A DNA stretch of 64,000 nucleotides from Rhizobium lusitanum (GCF_014189535.1 NZ_CP050308.1:124001-188000), one strand, 5' to 3'. Positions 45,993 to 54,265 are shown, numbered from the stretch's first letter. The notes: generated by a model not told the origin, from the letters alone. Made by a program: numbers and translations.

Positions 45993-46136
45993 TACACTCA
46001 GATGTTGATTTCTTTCAAGGTGACCGCAGCAAAAGCGGGTATCGCAGAGCATTCTGACCGTTGCGCAAAAACTCTTGTACGACCACGTGATTAGCAGTTG
46101 AGAATGGCTCTCCTCTTTGCTAGCAGAGGACACCAC

Positions 46137-46426
46137 GCGGACGTGGTGGAATTGGTAGACACAAGGGACTTAAACGAAATTTGAGTGCACCGGCGGAAAC
46201 GCTGGCTGTAGAACTGCTCAAAGTCGGGGAAACCTGTTAAATGGCAATCCCGAGCCAAGCCTCGCAAGAGGAAGGTGTAGAGACTAGACGGGCAGCACCT
46301 ACGGCGAAAGCTAAGGTGAAGGTATAGTCCAGACCACAAACGCCGAGAGGCGGCGGTGAAAGCCGTAGCTGGTAAGAAAATCCCTCGGCCTTGGCTATGC
46401 GGGTTCGACCCCCGCCGTCCGCACCA
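46137..46426 (+). tRNA. tRNA-Leu(UAA), interrupted by a group I intron
   Basis: 5' exon 46137-46171 (GCGGACG acceptor strand, D-arm, anticodon stem up to CTT) and 3' exon 46377-46426 (AAAATCCCT, variable arm, T-arm GCGGG-TTCGACC-CCCGC, CGTCCGC, A, CCA). The spliced anticodon loop is CTTAAAA, giving UAA. The acceptor strands pair fully, and CCA is encoded. It differs from the split chromosomal tRNA-Leu in the D-, variable and T-arms, so it is not a simple copy. It should be the only complete tRNA-Leu(UAA) in this window. Confidence 0.93.
46172..46376 (+). ncRNA. Group I self-splicing intron in tRNA-Leu
   Basis: 205 nt, inserted after the wobble base of the anticodon and ending in G. Conserved core pieces are visible: P/Q-type AATCCCGAGCCAAGCC around 46246-46261, R-type GAGACTAGACGGG near 46280-46292, and S-type AAGGTATAGTCC at 46319-46330 (GACTA and TAGTC form P7). 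GAGT at 46183-46186 can pair with the exon's ACTT with a G-U at the splice site. No homing endonuclease is encoded. The type resembles tRNA introns of cyanobacteria and of Agrobacterium tRNA-Arg. Confidence 0.9.
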
Positions 46427-46814
46427 AGTACGTTCCCGACCAAAGTGAAGTTGTTTGTCCGCAAAAGGCCGGATCTTTGCCAGTCTACACGCATGGAACC
46501 TGGATTTACCTTGAACGACAATCTGAAATTTGCGCAGTGATGATCCCATGAAGTAGAGCAATTTCTAGGAATTCGCGCCCCACTCCCTACCGAATGCAGC
46601 ACCGTGCGCGTTGGTGAGCGGGGCCGCCCAGGCTTTCGGAGCATCAGCCTACAATCCGAAGCTCTTCTGGGGCTCTTTCGCGGTTATCATTATTGGCGCG
46701 ACCATGCGTCTGCTACCCGATGGCAGCAAATGCCTCGGCTATGGACCTAAGACACGCCTCGGCGCGATCCGCACTCTAACGTTACCGTTCGAGGCCACCC
46801 GCGTCACGGCACCC

Positions 46815-46856
46815 GATGACCCGAACACGCGATGACCCGATAATCTGATCATCCGA
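46815..46856. repeat. Iteron-like repeats
   Basis: GATGACCCGA at 46815 and 46831 and GATCATCCGA at 46847: three 10-bp units with exact 16-bp spacing. An AT-rich tract (46999-47047) follows. Confidence 0.5.
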
Positions 46857-46998
46857 TACTGGTATTTCGGCGATTTAGCGCTGTTTTCGTTGGATAAAAA
46901 AAGTGGCTCAGTGCGCGATAGTCTACTATGCTGCACTATATGCGGCGGCCATTTCAATGTCGCTACAATGCTTTTCCCAAGTCACACTGCAATCGAAA

Positions 46999-47047
46999 GC
47001 TATTTAAGTAGTTGTTTTTATTGTATTTTTTTGCTAAAAATTTACCC
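46999..47047. other. AT-rich tract
   Basis: Almost pure A/T with T runs, in contrast to surrounding sequence. It lies between the iterons and the palindrome cluster, and could be an origin unwinding region or a promoter. Confidence 0.4.
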
Positions 47048-47100
47048 ATGCCGCTGGTTCATGGACGGCATGGGATGAATGCCAGCTCATTCCACTAACT

Positions 47101-47222
47101 TGGCTCAAATCAGGCTTGGGGTCCAAACCTAAGCCACCCAGACTGAGCCATGAAGGACCGTGCAAATTCAAGCTTGCACAGTTCAAAAAGCCAGCACTAG
47201 GTTGGGGGTCCAAACCCCAACC
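47101..47222. repeat. Cluster of three palindromes upstream of a winged-helix-like gene
   Basis: TGGCTCA/TGAGCCA (47101-47150) encloses GGCTT-GGGGTCCAAACCT-AAGCC (47113-47135). Then GTGCAA/TTGCAC (47160-47179). Then GGTTGGGG-GTCCAAA-CCCCAACC (47200-47222). The first and third share the centre GGGGTCCAAACC. The gene starts 33 bases later. Confidence 0.65.
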
Positions 47223-47254
47223 GCTTATCTTGTCTCTAACGTATGGGGGGCCGC

Positions 47255-47800
47255 ATGGCACCAATCAAAAAGAAGCGGGCTGCCCGCAAGACCGAAGCTC
47301 TCCGCGCGTCACTGTGGCCCGAGCTAGATACAAACCTGTTGTGGGACGCGGGGTATGACGATGGCTATACTCCCGTACCTCGCACGATGCCCATTATCAT
47401 GGCAATCATCAATGACCTGACAAAAGGCAAGCCAGCTGGCTCCACTTTTCTTGAACTGTGGTGCCGAGCGTACAATGAGATGTATGTTTCCCTCGCTGCC
47501 GCCGCCGCCCTTGCCACGCACTCCGGTTACTCAGGTCCAAAGGCGGTCCGTATGTGGCAGGAGCGCGTAGAGCAGCTTGAAAAGCTAGGGTTCATCCTGA
47601 CCAAGAACGGAGCCGCGGGGCGGTTTTCTCACGCAGTGATTCTCAATCCCCATAAAGTGATCCGGCATCTCTACAAGAGCGGTCATTCGGGAGTGACGAA
47701 GGAAAAATATGAAGCGCTCGCGGAGAGAGCAAATGAGGTCGGATCCGAAGATTTCCAGGTGAAGCCTGCAGTCGCAGCAACGGCTACCGCTGCGGCTTAA
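47255..47800 (+). CDS. Winged-helix-like protein, possible replication or regulatory protein
   Basis: Encodes 181 residues: a Lys/Arg-rich N-terminus, a helical region, then SGYSGPKAVRMWQERVEQLE and KLGFILTKNGAAGRFSHAVI, which reads as recognition helix plus wing. The tail is Ala/Thr-rich. The GGGGGG stretch supports the ATG at 47255 over 47243. The upstream iterons, AT tract and palindromes suggest it binds there. No known Rep family is recognised. Confidence 0.6.
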   Translation: MAPIKKKRAARKTEALRASLWPELDTNLLWDAGYDDGYTPVPRTMPIIMAIINDLTKGKPAGSTFLELWCRAYNEMYVSLAAAAALATHSGYSGPKAVRMWQERVEQLEKLGFILTKNGAAGRFSHAVILNPHKVIRHLYKSGHSGVTKEKYEALAERANEVGSEDFQVKPAVAATATAAA

Positions 47801-48019
47801 TCCTTGTTAAGAAACGGGTCGCAGGAACCTCCAGCAACCCTGCCTGCCGGTGAGGTCGGGGGTGGCAAGGGCAAGAGGGTTGGTGCGGCCGCAGACGGGG
47901 CCGAGGCTCGGCCCTTTGCGCGCGCGGGCGGCGCCCCTGAGGGTTTCTATAGAATACACAGGGGCAGCGTAAGGTTGGAGCTTTCTTCATCCGTAAGTTG
48001 ATCGAAAACGGAGGAAACG

Positions 48020-48760
48020 ATGCGCACCAAACCCTATCAGAGATTCATTGCCCGTGTGGCGGATTATGAGGCCGATATAGAATTGTCGGACGTGCTGGTG
48101 ACTACGTTTATTTCGAAGGTCAAAAACAGCAATCATAACATTGCTACACACATGGGCCTGAGCAACCAGCTTTATCCAAAGCTTGCGAGCCGGATAAATA
48201 GTCATCAATCGCGAAAAATTGTCGGCATCCACCTTCAAAAGGCGCTCTACGGATCATTCATGAAAGATCTGTATGAGGATTTCAGCGAGTTCTTACAGGA
48301 AACCATCAAGGCGGCTGCCATGAAAGGGATTGACTACCCGCGGCTGCTGAGCGGGTCGAGCGTCGATATGAAGATGATCGATGTGCTAAAGGCGGGATCC
48401 TGGGATGCCTTGTTGATTAAGGTTTCAGAAAATGTCTTTCGATCTCTGGAAAACGAGCGCAGTACAATTAAGTTGATTGAGAAGTTCAACATCAAACTGG
48501 ATTTGAAGATCCAGCAGAACTTCGTTGATGAGGCGATGCCTTATCTTGAAGCGCGGCACATTATCGTGCATCGCGACGGGAAAGCAGATGCTAAATACAT
48601 CGCGGATTACGCAGCGATTGCCCTTGATCCTAAAGGCAAGATTAAGCTCGATTTCGCATTTGTCACCCTCGCCAGAACCAAAGTCTGTGAGTTGGCCCGC
48701 CATATCAACGAACGCGTTCAGGCCGAAGACCTCTGCCTGGCTTCAGAGATCGTCCAATAA
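48020..48760 (+). CDS. HEPN-like protein near the integrase
   Basis: Encodes 246 residues, all-helical. MPYLEARHIIVHRDGKAD contains R-x4-H (RHIIVH), the active-site spacing of HEPN ribonucleases, at the end of a helix near residue 178. The N-terminal part resembles large HEPN proteins of the abortive-infection kind. A GGAGG site precedes the ATG. No obvious antitoxin partner is adjacent. Confidence 0.6.
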   Translation: MRTKPYQRFIARVADYEADIELSDVLVTTFISKVKNSNHNIATHMGLSNQLYPKLASRINSHQSRKIVGIHLQKALYGSFMKDLYEDFSEFLQETIKAAAMKGIDYPRLLSGSSVDMKMIDVLKAGSWDALLIKVSENVFRSLENERSTIKLIEKFNIKLDLKIQQNFVDEAMPYLEARHIIVHRDGKADAKYIADYAAIALDPKGKIKLDFAFVTLARTKVCELARHINERVQAEDLCLASEIVQ

Positions 48761-48819
48761 TCGCCTAAACGAGCAACGACGTCGGCTCGCGTACCAAAGT
48801 CTTTTTCGATAGATAGTGA

Positions 48820-50046
48820 CTACTGGCTTCGATGTGCATTCCGCTTCTCATACTCAACGACCTGCTTCTTCGATTTCACCTTGCGCCGGACGTTCACGGC
48901 AGCCGCACTGATGCTCGTCGCGATGTGCGAGGCATAGTATTTCTCGATCATCTCCACGCTCGTCCGGCAGTTTTTGGCCACCTGATAGATATCGGCGCCT
49001 TCCATGAGCCGGAGGCAGATGTAGGTGTGACGTAGGCTGTAGGCCGTGCGGCGACTGCCCTCACGGTCAAACTTCAGCCCTTGCTCCTCCAAGATCGTGT
49101 TGAACAGCGTCGGATGACTGTCAGCGAAAATCAGGTCATCCGGCTTCGGTTCGTTCCGCTTGAGAAGCCGCTCGAACGGAAAGACGGCGCTGGGCATACT
49201 CTTACAATAACCGACGCCACGTTTGCCGCGCACCTGGATGAGAAGGATGGTTTCCTCCGTTTCCTCATCCTCGACGATTTCGACATCCCGATACTGGAGC
49301 CGGTTGACTTCATCGGGGCGTAGGCCCGTATTGGCCATGAAGAGGACGAAGTCGTGCAACTGTTCAGCGTGCCACTGGAAGCGCTTGTCGCGATGTTTCT
49401 CGGCCCGGTTCCGGGTCGCGGTATAGAGCCGCTTGTACTCGTCTGGAGAGAACCACGCCCGGTGGGAGATTTTCTCTGCTGATTTGTACGGTGTGGACAG
49501 ATCGGGCAGGTGGGTGAGCCATCCGTGCCGGATGGCGGTCTTGAGCACCTGGCGAAGCGTGACGATCTCCTGATGCAACGTGTTCTTGGCAGGCAGCTTC
49601 TTGACCGGCTTGCCGTCAGGATCGTTCGGCGGCGTGATCTCGGGCGCGGACTTGTACCGCATGACACGGTATTCCTGCACTTTGCCCGCCGTCACCTCCG
49701 ATAATCCCAACTCTTCGAAGAAGGGCGAAAGATAAAGGCGCAGGCGGCGCTCGTTGCCGGCGACGTATGTGCGGTTGCGGCTGCCGCCGGTCACTACGTC
49801 GTATTCCTCAAGATAACGTTTGGCAGCGTCTTTGAAGGTCTTCTCGTCCTTGAGGCCGCCGCCTTTCTCCTTCGCCTTCATTCGGAAAAACCAGTCCTCG
49901 GCGATTTCCTTCGCGAGGGCCAGGCTTTCCTCGCCGGTGCTCATCCGCCAGTTCTTGCTGTTGATGCGGGTCGAGCACTGCCACTTTTTGCTGTTCTCGC
50001 GGCGATAGACGAGAACCTTGCCGCCTAAAATCTCATGGCTAGCCAT
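48820..50046 (-). CDS. Tyrosine site-specific integrase of the island
   Basis: Encodes 408 residues. The core-binding domain covers about 70-190; catalytic residues follow: FMANTGLRPDEVNRL (first Arg near 242), a Lys-containing beta hairpin, TAYSLRHTYICLRLMEGADI (Arg box), and VEMIEKYYASH (Tyr nucleophile near 370). It lies 132 bases from the right attachment core and is transcribed away from it, the normal place for the integrase that catalysed insertion. N-terminal residues 5-60 resemble an arm-type DNA-binding fold. Confidence 0.93.
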   Translation of the reverse strand: MASHEILGGKVLVYRRENSKKWQCSTRINSKNWRMSTGEESLALAKEIAEDWFFRMKAKEKGGGLKDEKTFKDAAKRYLEEYDVVTGGSRNRTYVAGNERRLRLYLSPFFEELGLSEVTAGKVQEYRVMRYKSAPEITPPNDPDGKPVKKLPAKNTLHQEIVTLRQVLKTAIRHGWLTHLPDLSTPYKSAEKISHRAWFSPDEYKRLYTATRNRAEKHRDKRFQWHAEQLHDFVLFMANTGLRPDEVNRLQYRDVEIVEDEETEETILLIQVRGKRGVGYCKSMPSAVFPFERLLKRNEPKPDDLIFADSHPTLFNTILEEQGLKFDREGSRRTAYSLRHTYICLRLMEGADIYQVAKNCRTSVEMIEKYYASHIATSISAAAVNVRRKVKSKKQVVEYEKRNAHRSQ

Positions 50047-50178
50047 TCTTCAACCCCATTCCCCGCGCTCAGAAAAGTGTGCATCAGACTGTGTATGGAA
50101 TGTGTACGCCAAAAAGGCGGAGAAATTATGGCTTTCGAAATTCTAAACACATGATTTCATGTTGTTTTATTCCATGCC

Positions 50179-50200
50179 GTCGAACCCGTACGGATCACTC
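50179..50200. other. Right attachment-site core of the island
   Basis: Identical to 18053-18074 and similar for ten more bases after it (mismatch at 50201). To its left the sequence is island DNA and does not resemble a tRNA 3' end. Confidence 0.9.
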
Positions 50201-50246
50201 AGAGGGATTTTAAGTCCCTTGCGTCTACCAGTTTCGCCACGTCCGC
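50179..50246 (-). pseudogene. 5' part of the split tRNA-Leu(UAA) (right junction)
   Basis: From GCGGACG at 50246 through the D-arm, anticodon loop CTTAAAA (UAA), variable arm and T-loop GGTTCGAC. There the sequence passes into island DNA (GGCATGGAATAA) that cannot pair with the acceptor or T-stem. It is therefore truncated by insertion. Confidence 0.92.
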
Positions 50247-50355
50247 GTGCCTTTCCCTTCAAGCACTTGAGCGATTCAGTCAAGGGAATGTTTGCGGCAA
50301 GGGGCACAACGTAGCTCGCCTTGCCGCACATTCGGATCGTTCCGGCGCGGTTGTC

Positions 50356-50697
50356 TTACCGCCCTCTGAGAACGCTCACCAGCGCCGGCGTCACCATCTT
50401 CTTTTGGAATACGGCTTTGAAGTCGCTGTATGTGATCTTTCCCGACGCAACACCGTTTGTCAGCCGCTGGCAAAAGAGCTTTTTCACCTCGCTCCTTTGA
50501 GCTTTTACGTAGAAAGCGATCTGATCCAGCGCTTCCGGCTGCATGGGCTGCGCCATGCACTTTGATATGACCTTCGCGCGAGCACTTGGGCTCTCTTTGA
50601 CGATAGGGATCATGGAGTTGAAGTCTTCTTCCTGGGATGTGCAGGATGCCAATACGACGAGAGTGAGAGCGGCGAGCATAGGACGGGTGAAGCGCAT
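50356..50697 (-). CDS. Small putative lipoprotein
   Basis: Encodes 113 residues. The N-terminal signal LAALTLVVLASC ends in a lipobox-like LASC (Cys19). The mature part is helical with two Cys (VISKCMAQP, KKLFCQRL) and a basic end. Unknown function. First gene of the chromosome after the island. Confidence 0.75.
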   Translation of the reverse strand: MRFTRPMLAALTLVVLASCTSQEEDFNSMIPIVKESPSARAKVISKCMAQPMQPEALDQIAFYVKAQRSEVKKLFCQRLTNGVASGKITYSDFKAVFQKKMVTPALVSVLRGR

Positions 50698-51100
50698 GAT
50701 GATCTCCTCTGGGTGAAGCCAGAGATATTCAGCTATCGAGCGATTCTCAATTTAATTTTGCAATTATAGGTCACGTCACGGCGACGGATAATAATAGACC
50801 AAGCGAAGCCCGCCGACACCGGGTAAACCGGATTAGAGCGGGCCTCTAACCATCATCATGATGGCTGGTCGCATTGGAGACGGACGGTCCCACCGTGTCA
50901 ATTCGAAGATTTAGGGGGTAGCTGTCGGCTGCAACCGCTGGCGTAAATCATGGCAGTTGCGCGTTTGATTGTCGCAAACCTTGCTCCCGCAAGCATGGCA
51001 ATCTCGCTCGGACAAGTCGGAAACTACTACAAACAGGCTTTCGTTACTCATGTTTCCTGTGTCATAGCGAAGGCGAATTGAACAAGGACGGATAAAGCCC
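50698..51100. other. Intergenic region upstream of ilvA
   Basis: Divergent promoters for the lipoprotein and ilvA genes are expected. Only short unsupported frames are seen. Confidence 0.4.
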
Positions 51101-52351
51101 GTGGACAAGCAGAATGTTCTCGACGCCACCGAGGCCATGCGTGGCCTTTTTCCCGCAACGCCGCTGCAACTGAACGAGCATCTTTCCGCGCGCTATGGAG
51201 CCGACATCTGGCTCAAGCGCGAAGATCTGACGCCGGTGCGCTCCTACAAGATCCGCGGCGCCTTCAATTTCTTTCGCAAGGTGATAGCCGAGGGCGGCAC
51301 GGGTAAGACCTTCGTCTGCGCTTCGGCCGGCAATCATGCCCAGGGCTTTGCCTTCGTCTGCCGCCATTTCGGCGTGCCAGGCGTGGTCTTCATGCCGGTG
51401 ACAACGCCGCAGCAGAAGATCGACAAGACCCGCATATTCGGCGGCGAATTCATCACCATCAAGCTGTTCGGCGACTTCTTCGACCAGTGCTATCAGGCGG
51501 CGCGTGAACATGTGCAGCATATTGACGGCGTCATGGTACCGCCTTTCGATCATGCCGATATCATCGAGGGGCAGGCGACGGTTGCCGACGAAATCGCCGA
51601 GCAATTGCCGGAAGGTGTTTTGCCGGATTACATCATTCTGCCCGTCGGTGGCGGTGGATTGGCGGCGGGCATCACCGGCTATTTTGCCGATCGCCTTGGC
51701 AAGGAGACATTCGTCTTTGCAGAGCCTGCAGGAGCGCCGAGCCTTAGGCGCAGCATCGAGGCGGGGCAGGTGGTGACGCTGACGAAGGTCGACAATTTCG
51801 TTGATGGCGCGGCGGTCGGCCGTATCGGCGACCTGAATTTTGCTGCCCTGAAGGAGTTTGCCGCCGAGCAGGTCAGGCTGATCGAGGAAAACGCCATCTG
51901 CGTGACGATCGCCGATATGCTGAACGTCGAAGGCGTCGTGCTGGAGCCCGCGGGCGCGCTGGCGATCACCGCGCTGGAGACCATGGATCCCGATGCCATT
52001 CGCGGCAAGACGATCGTCGCGGTCGTCTCCGGCGGCAATTTCGATTTCGAGCGCTTGCCCGACGTCAAGGAGCGCGCCATGCGCTATGCCGGGCTGAAGA
52101 AATACTTCATCCTGCGCCTTGCCCAGCGCCCCGGCGCGCTGCGCGATTTCCTCAATCTGCTCGGGCCGGATGACGATATCGCCCGCTTTGAATATCTGAA
52201 GAAGAGTGCCCGCAATTTCGGCTCCATCCTGATCGGCATCGAGACCAAGGATTCCGACAATTTCAAGCAACTGGTCGAGAAGTTCGAGCGTGCCGGCATG
52301 GGTTATGAGGACATCACCGAGAATGAGATCCTCGCGAACCTGATCATTTAA
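51101..52351 (+). CDS. ilvA: Threonine ammonia-lyase (threonine dehydratase)
   Basis: PLP enzyme that converts threonine to 2-oxobutanoate, first step towards isoleucine. It has 416 residues. PLP Lys lies in RSYKIRGAFN near residue 50, ASAGNHAQGFAF follows, and the phosphate-binding glycine loop is VGGGGLAAG near 188. The C-terminal 80 residues (FILRLAQRPGALRDFLNLLG) form an ACT-like regulatory domain. This short form is common in alphaproteobacteria. The start is a GTG (valine codon read as Met). Confidence 0.93.
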   Translation: MDKQNVLDATEAMRGLFPATPLQLNEHLSARYGADIWLKREDLTPVRSYKIRGAFNFFRKVIAEGGTGKTFVCASAGNHAQGFAFVCRHFGVPGVVFMPVTTPQQKIDKTRIFGGEFITIKLFGDFFDQCYQAAREHVQHIDGVMVPPFDHADIIEGQATVADEIAEQLPEGVLPDYIILPVGGGGLAAGITGYFADRLGKETFVFAEPAGAPSLRRSIEAGQVVTLTKVDNFVDGAAVGRIGDLNFAALKEFAAEQVRLIEENAICVTIADMLNVEGVVLEPAGALAITALETMDPDAIRGKTIVAVVSGGNFDFERLPDVKERAMRYAGLKKYFILRLAQRPGALRDFLNLLGPDDDIARFEYLKKSARNFGSILIGIETKDSDNFKQLVEKFERAGMGYEDITENEILANLII

Positions 52352-52388
52352 CTTTGCGACCTCACGTCCTTCATGCTAAAGGCGATTC

Positions 52389-52730
52389 ATGGCTTCGATC
52401 TTGTCCAATATTCTCTCGATCTTCACCGGCGGCGGCGCTTCGGCGACGAGCGCCGAAAAGACCGGCGGCTCCTCCATCAGCGCCGAGCCGCAGACGCATG
52501 GCGACTGCACGATCTATGCGACGCCGCAGCGTGAGGGCAATCAGTTCCGCCTGATGGGCAGGATCGAGAAGGATGTGAACGGCGATACGCTGGTGCGCAA
52601 TTTCATCCGCGCCGATGTTTTCACCTCTGCCGACGACGCGCTTGAATCGACCTTCCGCAAGGCGCGGCAGATCATCGATCAGAACGGCCCATCGCTGTTT
52701 GGTGACGGTGAGAAGGTCCGCCAAGTCTAA
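52389..52730 (+). CDS. HlyU-like protein
   Basis: Encodes 113 residues. The Gly/Ser-rich N-terminal part is followed by the HlyU-type beta fold (CTIYATPQREGNQFRLMGRI, FIRADVFTSADDALESTFRK). Family members are small, often called transcriptional activators after Vibrio HlyU, but many are of unknown role. It lies 37 bases after ilvA and may be co-transcribed. Confidence 0.82.
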   Translation: MASILSNILSIFTGGGASATSAEKTGGSSISAEPQTHGDCTIYATPQREGNQFRLMGRIEKDVNGDTLVRNFIRADVFTSADDALESTFRKARQIIDQNGPSLFGDGEKVRQV

Positions 52731-52811
52731 TTTCCAAAACCGGCTGGTAGTAAGCCGTGAACGGCGATCGCCATTGAAGGAACCGAAGGTTCTTTCAATG
52801 GCCTGCAATCA

Positions 52812-53288
52812 CTATGTCGCCGTCGAAATCTGCGGCTCGTTGGTAACGGGAAAATTCACCGAGCGCGCGATGAAGCACATCTCGTGGGCTTTGTGATGCA
52901 GCTCAAGCGCTGTCTTTGCGTCCGACGTGGCGTCGATCACGATCCTGGGGCGCAGGACGACCGAGGTGAATTGCCCGGCGCCGCCGCTCTCCTCCAGCAT
53001 GGTTCCCTCCGCCGCGTCCTCATAGGATAGGACGATCACGCCGGCTTGTGCGCAAAGGCCAAGATACCAAAGCTTGTGGCAGGCGGAAAGCGACGCGACC
53101 AGCAGGTCCTCCGGGTTCCAGCGGGTGGGATCGCCACGGAAGCTCGGATCGGAAGAGCCGGCGATCGTCGGTTTGCCCTCGGCGCGTATCTCATGATCCC
53201 GTCGATAGCCGCGATAGCTCGACGTTCCCGTACCGTCATTGCCGGTCCAGACGACGTTGACATGATAGGTGTGCAGCTTATCTTTCAC
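52812..53288 (-). CDS. OsmC-family peroxide-reducing protein
   Basis: Encodes 158 residues. Two Cys of the OsmC/Ohr fold are present: VASLSACHKLWYLGLCAQAG and AHEMCFIARSVNFPV near the C-terminus. Such proteins detoxify organic peroxides with thiol cofactors. A GTG start at 53288 with GGAGG five bases upstream is preferred to the longer frame from 53339. Confidence 0.9.
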   Translation of the reverse strand: MKDKLHTYHVNVVWTGNDGTGTSSYRGYRRDHEIRAEGKPTIAGSSDPSFRGDPTRWNPEDLLVASLSACHKLWYLGLCAQAGVIVLSYEDAAEGTMLEESGGAGQFTSVVLRPRIVIDATSDAKTALELHHKAHEMCFIARSVNFPVTNEPQISTAT

Positions 53289-53447
53289 GGCAATCCTCCG
53301 ACCTACGACTCGGGTGTCTATGCTCCGGATGCATTCCATCGAAGCATCGTGACCGCGTATACCGCAACGGATTATCCGAAGGCAAAAGCCGCTTTTGAAA
53401 TAGATAACAGACCGGTCCTGTTCGGCGATTTAAATCCGTCAGTCTAG

Positions 53448-53599
53448 GATTTGCAAAGTCCTCAATGAGGAAGCTCGCCGTCCTGATGGCTGGTGCGGTT
53501 GGCCTTGCGCGCGTTGCAAACGACACGGCGCTTTCCGACGAGATTCTGAGGGCCGCAAGAGGCTTCATGAGCGAGCTGGCGAAAGACGGCGGGACATAA
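53448..53599 (+). pseudogene. C-terminal remnant of a TetR-family regulator
   Basis: The frame reads AKSSMRKLAVLMAGAVGLAR then DTALSDEILRAARGFMSEL before TAA. This matches the last helices of LmrA/YxaF-type TetR regulators. The DNA-binding half is absent upstream. It could be a leftover from a deletion. Confidence 0.55.
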
Positions 53600-53624
53600 A
53601 AAAACGGCCGGTATAAACCGGCCG
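53599..53624 (-). terminator. Terminator of azoR
   Basis: CGGCCGGT-ATAA-ACCGGCCG hairpin, with a run of seven T on the minus strand, 27 bases after the azoR stop. Confidence 0.85.
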
Positions 53625-53650
53625 CCGTGATCTGCTGTCGTGCTTGCGAA

Positions 53651-54265
53651 TTAAGCGGCAAGTGCCAGTTCGGATGCGCGGGCCTGAGCGGCGCCAATTG
53701 CCTTTTCAGCAGCTTCCGGACCGAAGGCGAGACCTTCGACATAGACCGTTTCGACTTCGGTGATGCCGAGGAAGCCGAGAACCGACTTCAGGTAGGGAAC
53801 GGCGTGGTTCAGCGGAGCAGCCGGGCCATCGGAATAGACGCCGCCGGATGCGAGCACGATATACGCCTTCTTGCCGGTAGCCAGGCCCTTCGGGCCGGTT
53901 TCGGTATAGGTGAAGGTGCGGCCGGCGCGGGCGATGTTGTCGATCCAGGACTTCAGCGACGAATAGATATTGAAGTTGATGAGGCCGGTGCCAATGACGA
54001 TCGTGTCGGCGGCGAGCAGCTCGTCCACCAGCGCTTCGGAAATCTTGATGGCTTCGTTCTGTTCAGCCGTGCGAGCGTCGGCCGGCGTGCGGATGGCGGC
54101 CGTGAAGAACTCGTCGATATGCGGCAGCGGCGCGCCGGCCAGATTGCGATGGACAATCGTCTTGCCCGGGTTCTGGGCCTTGATCTTGTCGGCAAGCTCG
54201 GTCGCGATCTTGGTGGAGTAGGAGTCGGAGCGCGGGCTGGATGTCAGAAGCAGAATGGAGGACAT
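53651..54265 (-). CDS. azoR: FMN-dependent NADH-azoreductase
   Basis: Flavodoxin-like quinone/azo reductase of 204 residues. The FMN phosphate loop is LLTSSPRSDSYSTKIA; GTGLINFNIYSSLKSWIDN and KAYIVLASGGVYSD are the other FMN/active-site stretches. The ATG at 54265 is selected as the fold begins there. A LysR regulator gene is divergent, a common arrangement for this family. Confidence 0.93.
   Translation of the reverse strand: MSSILLLTSSPRSDSYSTKIATELADKIKAQNPGKTIVHRNLAGAPLPHIDEFFTAAIRTPADARTAEQNEAIKISEALVDELLAADTIVIGTGLINFNIYSSLKSWIDNIARAGRTFTYTETGPKGLATGKKAYIVLASGGVYSDGPAAPLNHAVPYLKSVLGFLGITEVETVYVEGLAFGPEAAEKAIGAAQARASELALAA

Larger units (their letters stand above)
18053..50200. mobile_element. 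Integrative (mobilizable) genomic island of about 32.1 kb in tRNA-Leu(UAA)
   Basis: Bounded by direct repeats of the tRNA core with the two tRNA halves outside them. A tyrosine integrase lies 130 bases inside the right end. The cargo includes a MobA/MobL relaxase, oriT-like sequence, VirD4-like coupling protein, ArdA, a ParB-like protein and many accessory genes. No VirB or other T4SS channel genes are seen, so it would need a helper for transfer. Several mobility genes are broken, suggesting it is now fixed. It brings its own intron-containing tRNA-Leu(UAA). Confidence 0.9.

Noticed and set aside
46091..46644. Minus-strand frames across the tRNA/intron (GADGGGRTRIAKAEG-like translation)
   Set aside because: A well-known kind of spurious translation of tRNA-Leu sequence; the RNA structure explains the region.
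46611..46835. Possible 74-codon gene after the tRNA
   Set aside because: No ribosome-binding site, no family, runs into the iteron repeats.
18053..50200. Self-transmissible ICE
   Set aside because: No VirB, TrbB-L or other secretion-channel genes are present; the element fits a mobilizable island better.
51062..52270. Minus-strand frame of 402 codons opposite ilvA
   Set aside because: Shadow of ilvA; no recognisable sequence.
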